64,000 bases of DNA, taken from positions 52,328,001 to 52,392,000 of the forward strand of contig OZ231127.1 of NCBI GenBank assembly GCA_965153355.1. The letters are read 5' to 3'. Position 1 is the first letter of the stretch. The number at the start of each line of letters is the position of its first letter. This stretch comes from Flaccisagitta enflata (Eukaryota > Chaetognatha > Sagittoidea > Aphragmophora). This document shows positions 50,562 through 61,292 of this stretch, piece by piece. Under the pieces are notes generated by a model. It searched no databases and was not told where the DNA came from. It saw only the letters and a program-made list of their open reading frames with translations. The translations under genes and the position numbers were made by a program.

Positions 50562-50697
50562 AGGTGTGCCAAAGCACCTCTTTCCGAATATAAGTTTAAC
50601 TGGCAGTGTCCGTTGGTCGGTCGGTCTGTTGGCCTGTAGGAAACGCAAACGTTTGACGATCCACACGGCGCACCTACTTGGCCTACTTGGCCTTGTT
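50562..50697 (+). mobile_element. Family D element (D2)
   Basis: Left AGGTGTGCCAAAGCACCTC (hairpin), then AACTGGCAGTGTCCGTTGG and TCGG units. GACGATCCACACGGCGCACC precedes a right end with CTACTTGG twice and CCTTGTT. It has the same arms, order and end as D1 with a slightly longer interior. Confidence 0.78.
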
Positions 50698-51128
50698 GAT
50701 AAGATCAATCTCTTAAAATTGCTAGTTCTTTTGTTGTTTCCTACTGGTGGCTCTCAAGTGTAAAATCATTCTTGGGCTTACTGTTTAAAATGTCTGATAT
50801 CAAAACTGATAGAAAGAAAATAAAAACAGAAATTTGACAGTTTCAATTCAACAAGTTTTTCATTGCCGGAGGCCAGATGCCATCGAGTACTTTGTTACCA
50901 TGAATTGTGAAAGACGCCAATGGTTAAGGTGGGTGATACGCCCCAGATCCTTCATAATTGTCTTGGTGGCTCACGCATTCATTTCTAATCGTGTAATCCC
51001 AACTCTCTTATATAACCCATTGCCCTCTATAACGTCTTAGTTATTCATTCTCTCTCCAAGATGCTACCGCCAACCTCTCATAACTCTGATCTTTGTAAGA
51101 TATCCGGGCAATATCTCCCTTCTAAATA

Positions 51129-51302
51129 ATGTTACCCCCACCATCTTGCGCCTTTAATTCCTTGGAAATGTCTTCGCTATCCCTTCTCCCTGATGTTCCC
51201 CCTACCATCTTACACCCCTAATCCCTTTTAAATGTCTTTGCTATTCCTTCTCACCGATGTTACCCCTACCATCTTACACCCCTAATCCCTCTGAAATGGC
51301 CT
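51129..51302 (+). repeat. 64-bp tandem repeat, nearly three units
   Basis: ATGTTACCCCTACCATCTTA starts at 51129, 51193 and 51257 (two spacings of 64). Units contain CACCCCTAATCCCTTTTAAATG-like sequence with few substitutions. Confidence 0.88.
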
Positions 51303-51549
51303 CGTTTTTTTTTCAGCCCTTGGAAGTTGTTGCTCCGTTGTTGTCCATCAATACTCGTTAATCCAACTTCTTTGCAATCCTGACATTTTTGTCTCCTTAC
51401 CTGACGATCCTACTCAATCTCCCTCTCTGTTCGTCTGTTGTCTTGTCTTTCTATCTGACTACCACCTTGTCCGTTTGTCTGTCTCTCTGATCCTCTATCT
51501 CTCCAGCTTTCTATTTCTATTCCCTCTGACCTGTTTGTCCATCTGTCTT

Positions 51550-51738
<189 letters not shown>

Positions 51739-51788
51739 CTCTTCCAAGTCTTGATCCCTCCATTAACTCAGATTTAACTCCTCAAACA

Positions 51789-52470
51789 ATGAAAATTGTT
51801 GTAATCTTTCCTCGATTGCTTTTCTTTTCACTTTTTCTTCCAGGTGAGTGTTTTTTTTTCTTTGTCATCGTTTTGAGTCGATGAAGATTTAGAGATTTTT
51901 CTTTGAACGAGGAAGATCAGGAAAGAGCATCTAAAAAAAAGTCATAGGAAAGTCGTTTATGACGGTTAGATCTTGAATTATTTCCATAGATATCGATACA
52001 CTCACATTTAAAGAAGACGGCTGAAATCAAGATGTTCAAAGTGCGGTATGCCTTGTCCGTTTCTTGTCCTCCAAAAATTGTTATCTTCTCCTCTGCTTTC
52101 CACCGGTTTTACATTTTGCTCTCATCCTGTGTATTTCAATCTAGTATTTTCTTCATCAGAATTCGATCTTGTTCCGTTTCCGTGGCACTTTTCTATTCCA
52201 CTTGCTTCTTCACTTCCACCCCTCGACCCTCACGTCTCACTCCTTCTCCTACCATTCCACTTCCACCACTCATGCTCTTGTTTTTGGCTTCATTTACCAC
52301 TACTCTTCCTCTATTTTAACATGCTCCTCTCACTTTCGCTCCTCATTCCTACCCATTCCTTCCCTTTTCCTCGTTCGTGTCGTGTTTCAGCCAAACGCGA
52401 GCGTTTCGTTGGAATTCCTGTCACGACTGATACGACCTTTTTAGATTCATCTTGCCTTTTAGACCCATAA
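51789..52470 (+). CDS. Possible two-exon small secreted peptide
   Basis: Exon 1 (51789-51843): an ATG followed by a purely signal-like stretch, MKIVVIFPRLLFFSLFLP, then a consensus donor CCAG/GTGAGT. Exon 2 candidate (52391-52470): preceded by a long pyrimidine tract and TTTCAG, in phase with exon 1. It codes a short hydrophilic tail beginning KRERFVGIPVTTD with one Cys before a TAA. The spliced product would be about 44 residues, with a mature part of about 25. Other acceptors (AATCTAG at 52144, CATCAG at 52159) are possible. The signal peptide plus donor is the stronger half and the pairing is inference. Confidence 0.28.
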
Positions 52471-52672
52471 GCGAAACTTCGCTTTCCGAGTGTTAAATCC
52501 TTCACCTTTCACTCAACCACACCACCCATCTCTTCCTTTCACCCAGTCCGTATCCCTCCATGTACATGTATGTGTGTCTGCCCCTCTGTCTGTATGTCTG
52601 TCTGTCTGGCTGTTTGTCTGTCTGTCTATGTCTCTCTGTCTGTTTGTTTGTCTTATCTTTCCATGTCTTTTA

Positions 52673-52776
<104 letters not shown>

Positions 52777-53019
52777 CTTTCTCACGGATTTTCCACCTCA
52801 TTTCCATATTAGACTTGAATGTCTAAAAACCGTTGAAATTGTTTTTCATATACAAGTCTTTTTTGTTTTCTCTCTTTGCTTCTTGTTGTCTCAGTTTCTG
52901 CTTTCACTTTGTTTTGTATTTTTTCCCATTCCTCTAAAATGATCTCCTTTTTCTCATCTTTTTTTTAAACTTCTTTTATTCAAAGAGAAACAAGAAAAAA
53001 ATGAAGACAGATATTGCTT

Positions 53020-53053
53020 GCTCTCTCTCTTTCTCTCTTTCTCTCTTTCTCTC

Positions 53054-53098
<45 letters not shown>
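53020..53098 (+). repeat. CTTT/CT tract and (TA)n microsatellite
   Basis: CTCTCTTT units, then about 20 TA units (53058-53098). It ends immediately upstream of B5. Confidence 0.95.
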
Positions 53099-53101
<3 letters not shown>

Positions 53102-53123
53102 TGTTTCTGTCTCTGCCTTTTTT

Positions 53124-53695
53124 GGGCAGCGGTCCTCCAAAGGTCTGATGTCCTGTAGGACCTGGGGGTGAATTTCCATACGTCCGTACGTACGTCCGTC
53201 CGTCCGTCCGTCCATCCATACGTCCCCCCCAAGCCGCTCAAGCCTCAAATTCCCATTGAATAACAGGGAAAATTGACAAAAGGCAATCTTCCCATTGAAT
53301 AACATAGAAAATCTACAAAAAGCAAAAAAGTGCATATTTCCTATTAAATAACATGAAAAATTGATGAAAAATGAAAAAAATATAAAATTCCCATTGAATA
53401 ACATGGAAAATTGATGGAAAATAAAAAAAATGTAAAATTCCCATTGAATGATATGGCAAATTGACAAGAAATTGAAAAAATGTATAATTCCCATAGAATA
53501 TCATGGAAAATTACTACTTAAGCCTCAAATGCATATACCCTCACAGGACGTATGGAAATTCACCCGTGTCCTACAGGACATCGGCCCTTTGAGGCCGCTG
53601 CCCTGCTCTCACTCCACTTTTTCAGCTAATCACTTCAAGCAGGGCATCGGGTACCGCTGACTATGTGCGACCCTTGAATGACTTGTTCCCAGTTT
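53124..53695 (+). mobile_element. Family B element with a 50-bp core (B5)
   Basis: Left arm 53124-53185 (GGGCAGCGGTCCTCCAAAGG, TGTCCTGTAGGACC, GAATTTCCATACGTCC). Right arm 53546-53603 is its near reverse complement. After the left arm come CCGT units (53185-53216) and a C run. The core is A/T-rich and unrelated to B2's. TCCCATTGAATAACATGG starts at 53251, 53290, 53339, 53389, 53439 and 53489, so the period is 50 bp after the first unit. The tail GCAGGGCATCGGGTACCGC matches B2 closely. Confidence 0.88.
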
Positions 53696-53945
53696 CTTTT
53701 CTATCTTTTTCAGTTTCCCATCATTTTCCATTTTCCTCAACATAATCCCTCCTCCTTTTTCTGGTTCCGTGTCTCCCACTAGTGTTCTCTCTCTGTCTTT
53801 ATTTACTTCTGTCTCACTTGACTCATTCTCTTCACCTGTTTTTCCTCCCCCACACACGTTCCCACCTTTCTACACACTCAAACACTCGCGCAGCAGCGGC
53901 ACAAAGGCGAAACTCTTTCCAATTTTCTAATACCTCGCCGATGTT

Positions 53946-53955
53946 NNNNNNNNNN
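53946..53955. other. Assembly gap (10 N)
   Basis: Ten N between ATGTT and AAGAAAAAAAG. The size is probably nominal. It sits at the edge of a GAAA/GGAA array, which likely caused the break. Confidence 0.99.
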
Positions 53956-54076
53956 AAGAAAAAAAGAAAGGAAGGAAGGAAGAAAGGAAGAAAGGAAGGA
54001 TGGAAGGAAGAAAGGAAGAAAGAAGGAAAGGAGAAAAAGAAAGACCATGACCTAGATCAAGACCAAGACTTAGTCT

Positions 54077-54140
<64 letters not shown>

Positions 54141-54236
54141 AGGAAAGGAGAAAAAGAAAGATCATGCCCTAGATTCAGACCAAGACTTAGTCTAAGACGC
54201 GGTAAGTGTGAGGATTGAAGTTGAAAAATTAAGGGA

Positions 54237-54326
<90 letters not shown>

Positions 54327-54352
54327 AAAAAAGAAAGAAAAAAAGAAAAAAA
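53956..54352 (+). repeat. (GAAA)n/(GGAA)n arrays with a duplicated spacer
   Basis: Purine-only arrays. A spacer with AAAGACCATGACCTAGATC, then AGACCAAGACTTAGTCTAAG, occurs at about 54025-54080 and again, slightly changed, at 54145-54197. The array plus spacer was therefore tandemly duplicated. A long pure GAAA array follows (54241-54326). Confidence 0.95.
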
Positions 54353-54939
54353 GTAGAATTGAGAAAGAAGAACAACCGAAAGGAAGACGACTAAAAGAAT
54401 TAAAGAAAAATTGAAGAGGAAAAAAAGGGAAAAAAACAGAGTTGGAAGTGGAAAGAAAAAGAAAGAAAGGAGAAAAAAGATCTGACATGTTCCTTCTCCA
54501 TCAATTTTTCATTTGATCGCGTCTGCCGAATACGAAACATTTTCTCTTCGCGCACGCGTTGCTTAAGAAAAAAAAAGATTGGGGCTGTCTTCTGTCGGCT
54601 CCTAGATCACTGCCGCTCTCGCAGATCACGGCTGTCGCGGCCAACAGCGGCGAGGGGAAAAAAACGAACAGTCATTCTCTCGCTTTCGTCCGTTCATCAA
54701 TCGGCGAAAAAAGAAAGATGCGGTGGAGGCTGGATGGGGTGGGGGGGGGGTGAGGGGGGAGACGGTGACGGTCAGGACTAAAAAGCATTTCTGTGAGTAT
54801 TTTTCTTCCTTGTTGCATGTGCCGTTTTCTTAGCCTTGTTTTGACATTTTGCACTCTTTAACTATTTCCCTATCCTATCATGTCTTCGCCCACTCAAACT
54901 TTTCGCCTTTGTCTCGCTGTTCATGCTCTCTCTGCGTCG

Positions 54940-55520
<581 letters not shown>

Positions 55521-55793
55521 TTGCGCGTTGTTATCTTTTTTTCCTCTCTTGGGTATTCTACCTTTCTCACGCCTATGCGCCACATTTCAGCTTAATCAGT
55601 CTGTCCATCAGCGTGCCTTTGCTTTTATGTTGATTTTCTTTTTTTGTATGTCGCTTTTACTCTACAATTTTCACGTGAGTTCGTTCTTATATTAGGTGCG
55701 TTAGCCTTCTGTTTGTTTGTCGGTTTGTTTTCTGTTGCTTCGCTCGCATCTTTGTTCCATTGACCTTTGACTTTGCTTCATTCTCCTGGTCAG

Positions 55794-56099
55794 TCTTCGT
55801 GTAGCATCGACATCGTCGGCAAAGGCGTTGCTGCGGCTGCTCCCGGTAAAACTGATGCAAGTTGCGGCAGCGCACGTGTCGGCAGCAACAAGAATGGTGG
55901 CGGCAAAACTGACGGCATACATAGCGGCAGAAGTGGCCACGGAAGCAGCAACAACGGCGGCAGTGGCAGCGGCGGCTGTAGCAACGGCGGTAGTGGCAGC
56001 AGTGGCGATGTTTCGGCGAATCGCACAAAATCGACTTGTTCAAAATGGAAGCTGAGTCGGCGCCAAAATGATGAAATGAATCGAGGGTTAAATCCCAAG
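55794..56099 (+). CDS. Possible Gly/Ser-rich coding exon
   Basis: A GC-rich 300-bp stretch with a GGC/GCA/AGC bias lies between TTCTCCTGGTCAG (acceptor-like) and AATCCCAAG/GTC (weak donor). One frame is Gly/Ser/Asn-rich (GSGSGGCSNGGSGSSGD) and another Ala-rich, so reading frame is uncertain. No family recognised. It could also be a decayed GCN trinucleotide repeat. Confidence 0.22.
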
Positions 56100-56139
56100 G
56101 TCAAAATCATTTCATTTATTCTCACCGAAAAGTCTCTTT

Positions 56140-56420
56140 TTCTTCTCTTCCTCTTTTTTTCTTTCTTTTTTTTTCTTTGCCTTTTTTCTTTCTTTTCCTT
56201 TGCCTTTTTTTCTTTGCTTCTTTGTTTATTTATTTTCTTCTTTCTTTCTTCTCTCTTTTTTGTTTCTTTCTTTCCTCTTTTCTCGCGTCCTTTCTTTCCT
56301 TTTTTTTTCTTTTTTCATTTTTCTTTCGTCTTTTTAATTCTATCTCCCTCTCTCGCTATAACTCCTTTCATGTAATCCATCTGTTTATCTATCTACCTAT
56401 TTATCTATTTATCTATCTAT
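56140..56420 (+). repeat. CTTT-rich pyrimidine tract and CTAT units
   Basis: TTCTTTCTTTTTT-type sequence to 56340, then ATCTATTT/CTAT units at 56380-56425. Low complexity only. Confidence 0.85.
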
Positions 56421-56435
56421 CTTTTTATCAATCCA

Positions 56436-56640
56436 CATAAAGCACCGCTAGAGCGCATCCGCCAATAAGGCATGCCCGCCAAATAGTCATAGAACTTGCT
56501 TATCCGGGATTCACACGTACAATTGACTAAGCCAATTCCCAACACACCCATAAGATTAAGAATGGGGCCTAGATCGGCTGACTGACACGATCTTCCTTTG
56601 ACAGCTGTATTGCTATGTCAATAAGGCAAAAACAAAAACG
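56436..56640 (+). mobile_element. Pogo-like miniature element, decayed copy
   Basis: AAGCACCGCTAGAGCGCATC, then CGCCAATAAGGCATGCCCGC matches the left part of the copies at 20277 and 57293. TATTGCTATGTCAATAAGGC at 56608-56627 resembles their interior. Neither CAGT end is intact. Confidence 0.5.
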
Positions 56641-57292
56641 AAAAAAAAAAAATATGAAACAAACTGAAATGGGATATGAGTCTCTCTTTTTTTGTTTATC
56701 AAAGTTCACAAAAGATCATTTCTGTTTTGGTTGAAACTATTGTAAGAAAATGGATTGTAAGATTGTAAGAAAATGGATCAGTCGCCTGTTGGACATCAAT
56801 GCCGTTCAGTCTGAAACATGGCTCGTGCTATACTACGAGAAATCATTAACAATTACGAAACAGCCTGTCAATAAATCCTTTTGAGATTCGTGACTGAGAA
56901 GATTGACCTAATTTAAGGTCTATTGCCGTTCTCGCCCATTCAATTCACACTCAATTCTATCATACACTCTTTTTTTTAGTAAGGACAACGTTTATAAGGA
57001 CATGAGGGTGAAATTTTGCTAAAAAATTTTTTGATTCACAATTCGAATTGTCTTTACATAAATATTTAAGAAAATACTGTTGTCTATGGAAAATAACGAT
57101 ATATTTTTGTTGAATAACATACTGTTTCATTAAAATCTTATTTCATTTCATATAATTTGTGATGTGGAAGCAGTCATTTTTTATGCTGCTTCCACCGCTT
57201 CGCTTCCGCTTCCATTTTGCAGTTTGAATACTAGTACCTATCCCACCCAATAATTTGGAAGCAGTAAATCACTTCCACATCCCTACATATTA

Positions 57293-57465
57293 CAGTGGAG
57301 CACCACTAGAGGGCACCGCTATTAAGGCATGCTTGCTTACAAGGCATGCAACTTATTGTCCCAGGAGAGATTTTGTAGCTATTTCTAAAAAGGCAATAAG
57401 GCAGCTTCACTATAAGGCATATTTTTGCTCAGTCCATTGACATGCGTTCAAGTGACGCTCAACTG
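57293..57465 (+). mobile_element. Pogo/mariner-like miniature element, copy 2
   Basis: 173 bp flanked by TA on both sides. The ends CAGTGGAGCACC and GACGCTCAACTG are imperfect inverted repeats. The interior CGCTATTAAGGCATGCTTGC, then TTACAAGGCA and CACTATAAGGCA parallels copy 1 (20277). Noncoding. Confidence 0.72.
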
Positions 57466-57654
57466 TACATAATCATAAGAAAATCATAAGAACGCTAAGT
57501 ACATTTCAGCCTAAAATATGCAAAAATTTAAAAACATCCCAGCCTCAGAAAAAAATTACTGGTCCTTATACAACAAAAAGAGAGTAACATCAAGCACAAC
57601 AAGGGACTGCAATTACCGGATGTCAGAAATCCTTGCTCAACTTTTGAGTGTGAA

Positions 57655-57902
57655 TACCGTGCTCCTGTCTATCTGCCTGTCCGTCTGTCTTTCTGTCTGT
57701 CTGTCTGTCTGTCTGTCTGCTTGTCGGTTAGTCTTTATGTCTGTCATATTTATGTCTCCACTCCCTGTCTGTGTGTCTGTCTTTTTGTCTCATCGTCCCT
57801 CTCCACGACCTCTAAAACCATGATCACTCTCTCTCTCTCTCTTTCTCTTTCACTTTCTCCTTCTCTTTCTCTTTCTCTTTCTCTTTCTCTTTCTCTTTCT
57901 CT

Positions 57903-57949
<47 letters not shown>

Positions 57950-57950
57950 C
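57655..57950 (+). repeat. (CTGT)n, (CTTTCT)n and (CT)n arrays
   Basis: CTGT at 57681-57720, CTTTCT hexamers (57858-57912), CT to 57948. Confidence 0.95.
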
Positions 57951-58398
57951 CCGCCATCAAAATTTCGCTCGCGGGTGATTTTCGTGATCCTTAAAGGGGC
58001 GAAAAAATGTTGTTTACATCCATTTATCTTCGAAATGATTTTGACAATTTCGTTTCATATTTAAACTTTGGCCGCGGCCAATATTTTTCTGGCCCCCGTT
58101 TCGTCGGTCTCGTTTCAGCGCAGTGTTTGACCGCCAAACCGGCGCCCTTCTCACTCTCGCACCGGCGCCATTGGCGACACCGACAACGACCGTTCTGAGG
58201 ATATTTATGGATTTCATGTTTGGTCATAATGGTGTATATATTGTCCCATAATGTCCCTTCTTTCCTCCGCCCCGACGACAGTGGTTACGACTCTCTGTTC
58301 AAGCCTTGGAAGTCTATAATTTTATAAAGCGAGCCCACCCATTGATAGAAGGATTAAAGGAACCGCCTTTTATCTCATTTACCACTCGTTTCCATACA
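57951..58398. other. Unassigned, CpG-richer; possibly 5' of the acidic exon gene
   Basis: 58060-58200 is GC- and CpG-rich (TTTGGCCGCGGCCAAT, AACCGGCGCCC, CACCGGCGCCATTGG). It could be promoter or leader DNA of the gene to which 58751-60460 belongs. No start exon was identified. Confidence 0.3.
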
Positions 58399-58566
58399 CC
58401 ACCACCACCGCCACCCACCACCACCCCACCACCACCACCACCACCACCACCACCACCACCACCACCACCACCACCACCACACCACACCACACCACCACCA
58501 CCACCACCACCACCACCACCACCACCACCACCACCACCACCACCACCACCACCACCACCACCACCA
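58399..58566 (+). repeat. (CCA)n microsatellite
   Basis: About 55 CCA units with a CACACCACACCACA break near 58478-58492. Pro- and Trp/Val-only frames are artefacts. Confidence 0.97.
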
Positions 58567-58750
58567 CAGCAGAGTCACGAGGCCCTTCGGCATCGACCCC
58601 ATTTTGTTCTACTTTTTGCACTGTTAGTTCACTGTTAAATTCCTTCTTTTTTTCTGCCTTCCTCCTCAAAACTATTCCATCTCTCCCTCTCCCAGTCTAA
58701 ACTCTTGTTTTCTTTTCTCCATTTTCTGTTCCGTCTTTTCTGAAGATTAG

Positions 58751-60460
58751 ATCGGAGAAAAGCCAACGTCCGACCTCCGGCGAGGGGAAACTCTGAATTA
58801 TAAAGGTCACAGATACTTGAAAAGATCTTCGACGACGAAAAAAGACGACGATGACAAAAGTGACAAAAGTCATTCGGCGGCCCTGACAAACGGGAAAAGA
58901 CAAACGAGCCTTAATTTGACGGGAGCCGGGGGCGCTGGGGTAAAAGAAGGAGGAGGAGGAAGCGGAGGAAGCGGAGGAAAAGTAGTAGCGTACGGAGCGA
59001 GCACAGAGGAGAGTGGTGGGGAAAGAGGTTGTGGCAGTGGAAGGGGGACTTACAGAGATAGGACATATCGAGGAGGCAACGATAGAGGCGTTGAATTGAG
59101 GCAAAATAGCAGAGGCGGATGGGGAAATGACGCTAACAGTCGTGAATACAATGGAAAGAAAACTTTTGACGACGCGGGAGAAAACGACTATTACGAAGAC
59201 GATGTGGATGACAGAGAATACGATGGAGACAATTTCGAGGACGGAGACAAAGGCGATGATGAAGATGGCGCTGGTGACAGAAACAAGGACGGAGATGATG
59301 AAATGGACGACTCTTTGAACGAGGAAATAGGCGGCGAAGGCGAAAGGAAGAAAACCGACAGAAGACGCGCCCAAGTGAATTGGTGTCAAGTCATGCGACG
59401 ACCACTCTCAGAGAGTCACGAGGAAAGAGACGATGATGAAGAAGAAGAAGAAGAAGAAGAAGAAGAAGAAGAAGAAGAAGAAGAAGAAGAAGAAGAAGAA
59501 GAAGAAGAAGAAGAAGAAGAAGAAGAAGATAAAGAAGAAGAAGAAGAAGAAGAAGAAGAAGAAGAAGAAGAAGAAGAAGAAGAAGAAGAAGAAGAAGAAG
59601 AAGAAGAAGAAGAAGAAGAAGGAGAAATGGGTGGTGAAGTTGGAGAAGGAGGCGCGGGAGAAACGCAGGAAAGAGCCAAAGAAACCGAAGAGACTAAAGA
59701 AACGTGGCAAATTGGCGGAGGCGACGATCGTGGCCGAGATGACAGAAGGAGGAAGAATGACGAAAGAGACGCTGTCATCTCGACGTTGAGAAAGGATCAA
59801 GACGCTTCGTATGCTAGCAAGATTAACCGTGACGGCAGACTCGGTGATAGCATCTCGTCCGTTGACGCCGCCGGAGACGCCGTCGTCAATTACGTGGCAT
59901 TGGGTCATATCGTCGTCGACGAGGACGCTTGCGGCGGAAGCGGCGGCAAAACGCTGGAGGATGACGAAGAAGAATTCTACGACGATTTGGAGGGTCGACG
60001 TCGTCGATGTAGCGCAACGATGTCGTCGGATGCGGCGAACACTCGAATTGGCGGAAGATTGGGCGACGCCGGTGATGATGATGATTCCGATGAATACGAC
60101 GACGATGACTACGACGACGATTATGAAGAAGAATGCGGTGACGACGACGATGAAGAAGATAATGGCTTCGTAGCGGCTGGTGACGTGGATTTCTATAACG
60201 GAGACTTCCACAATAATGATGATGATGATGGCGATGATGATGATGAAGAGGAGGAAGAATGCGGTGGCGGTAACACTGGTGATGGCGACGGTGGCGGCAA
60301 CATCTGGGCGCGGAACCAAGAAAGAGTAAGAAAGAAATGGGAAAGAGAGAGAGAAAAGAGAGAAGAAAAAAAAGCCAGAATTCACCGAACGTTGGATTTT
60401 AATGGAGGTTGTTTACCGATCGTGCTCCTTCCATCTTTCTCTCATTCTCCAATTTCTTAG
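58751..60460 (+). CDS. Acidic low-complexity coding exon (569 codons open)
   Basis: The open frame begins right after a strong 3' splice site: a long T/C tract ending GAAGATTAG, whose TAG is also the in-frame stop. No ATG occurs early in the frame, so it is an internal or terminal exon. Order: basic start (KGHRYLKRSSTTKK, then Asp/Lys), Gly/Ser-rich part (about residues 55-105), mixed Asp/Glu part (to about 185), KKTDRRRAQVNWCQVMRRP, and poly-Glu of about 60 residues broken once by Asp-Lys (59438-59624). Next come a charged linker, a more ordinary stretch (DAVISTLRKDQDASYASKIN.. VVNYVALGHIVVDE), Asp blocks, and a basic Arg/Lys/Glu helix (QERVRKKWEREREKREEKK). It stops at 60458 unless a GTAAGA donor at 60326 is used. 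GAC and GAT alternate in the Asp blocks, so those are not simple repeats. Likely an intrinsically disordered nuclear acidic protein. Family unknown. Confidence 0.5.
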   Translation: MGEKPTSDLRRGETLNYKGHRYLKRSSTTKKDDDDKSDKSHSAALTNGKRQTSLNLTGAGGAGVKEGGGGSGGSGGKVVAYGASTEESGGERGCGSGRGTYRDRTYRGGNDRGVELRQNSRGGWGNDANSREYNGKKTFDDAGENDYYEDDVDDREYDGDNFEDGDKGDDEDGAGDRNKDGDDEMDDSLNEEIGGEGERKKTDRRRAQVNWCQVMRRPLSESHEERDDDEEEEEEEEEEEEEEEEEEEEEEEEEEEEEEDKEEEEEEEEEEEEEEEEEEEEEEEEEEEEEGEMGGEVGEGGAGETQERAKETEETKETWQIGGGDDRGRDDRRRKNDERDAVISTLRKDQDASYASKINRDGRLGDSISSVDAAGDAVVNYVALGHIVVDEDACGGSGGKTLEDDEEEFYDDLEGRRRRCSATMSSDAANTRIGGRLGDAGDDDDSDEYDDDDYDDDYEEECGDDDDEEDNGFVAAGDVDFYNGDFHNNDDDDGDDDDEEEEECGGGNTGDGDGGGNIWARNQERVRKKWEREREKREEKKARIHRTLDFNGGCLPIVLLPSFSHSPIS

Positions 60461-60498
60461 TCGCTCGCTTGTGTGGCTGCAGTAAGGAAGTTAGGAAG

Positions 60499-60540
60499 GT
60501 AGGTAGGTAGGTAGGTAGGTAGGTAGGTAGGTAGGTAGGT
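60499..60540 (+). repeat. (GTAG)n tetranucleotide repeat
   Basis: About ten GTAG units just after the acidic exon. Confidence 0.95.
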
Positions 60541-60725
60541 CGCGTACGGGTGGGCAGGGGCAGTAATGGGAGAGGGCAGGGGCCATTTTGCGGGTGGGCA
60601 GTGGTAGTAACGTTGGTGGATAGGAACGGTGATGCGCAGCTCAGAGATAGCTTTTTTAGCCGACTTTATCCAAAAAGTATTATCGACAAACCGACCGAAA
60701 CACCATCTTAGCAAGCGACTAAAGA
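60541..60725 (-). mobile_element. Decayed family A element (A13)
   Basis: GTCGCGTACGGGTGGGCAGG, then GGCAGTAATGG matches the inner arm and interior of A5 in minus orientation. The far end keeps CGACAAACCGACCGAAAC and GCAAGCGACTAAAG, like the hairpin side. The outermost AACAAGGCC is replaced by the GTAG array. Confidence 0.55.
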
Positions 60726-60918
60726 GGAATTCGTTTTTGGCCTTCTCTTTCAATCGTGTGTGGTTTTTTTTTTCTCGACCTTTTCTCCTTTACATTCTCG
60801 CAACGGAAGTCTTTCTTCTGTCTTTCTTATCCCTCCAGCTTCCTGTCTTTCATTGGTTATTGTGCTCTCTGATTTTTTTCTCTTTCCTTCCATTTCTCTC
60901 ACTCTCCCCCTCTCTCTC

Positions 60919-61204
<286 letters not shown>

Positions 61205-61292
61205 CACGTTTTTGCATGTACCTCAACCAATCTCTGACTTATCAAATCTCTTTTTTTAACTCTCTCTTCTTAGACACTATTCCCACAACCCC

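Noticed and set aside
58014-58227. Overlapping plus and minus frames near 58.0-58.2 kb as genes
   Set aside because: Both are short, mutually antisense and favoured by local GC content. Kept only as a possible regulatory patch.
59408-60385. 325-codon minus-strand frame rich in Phe and Ile/Val
   Set aside because: It is the antisense of the poly-Glu/Asp exon; the poly-Phe is the reverse of GAA repeats.
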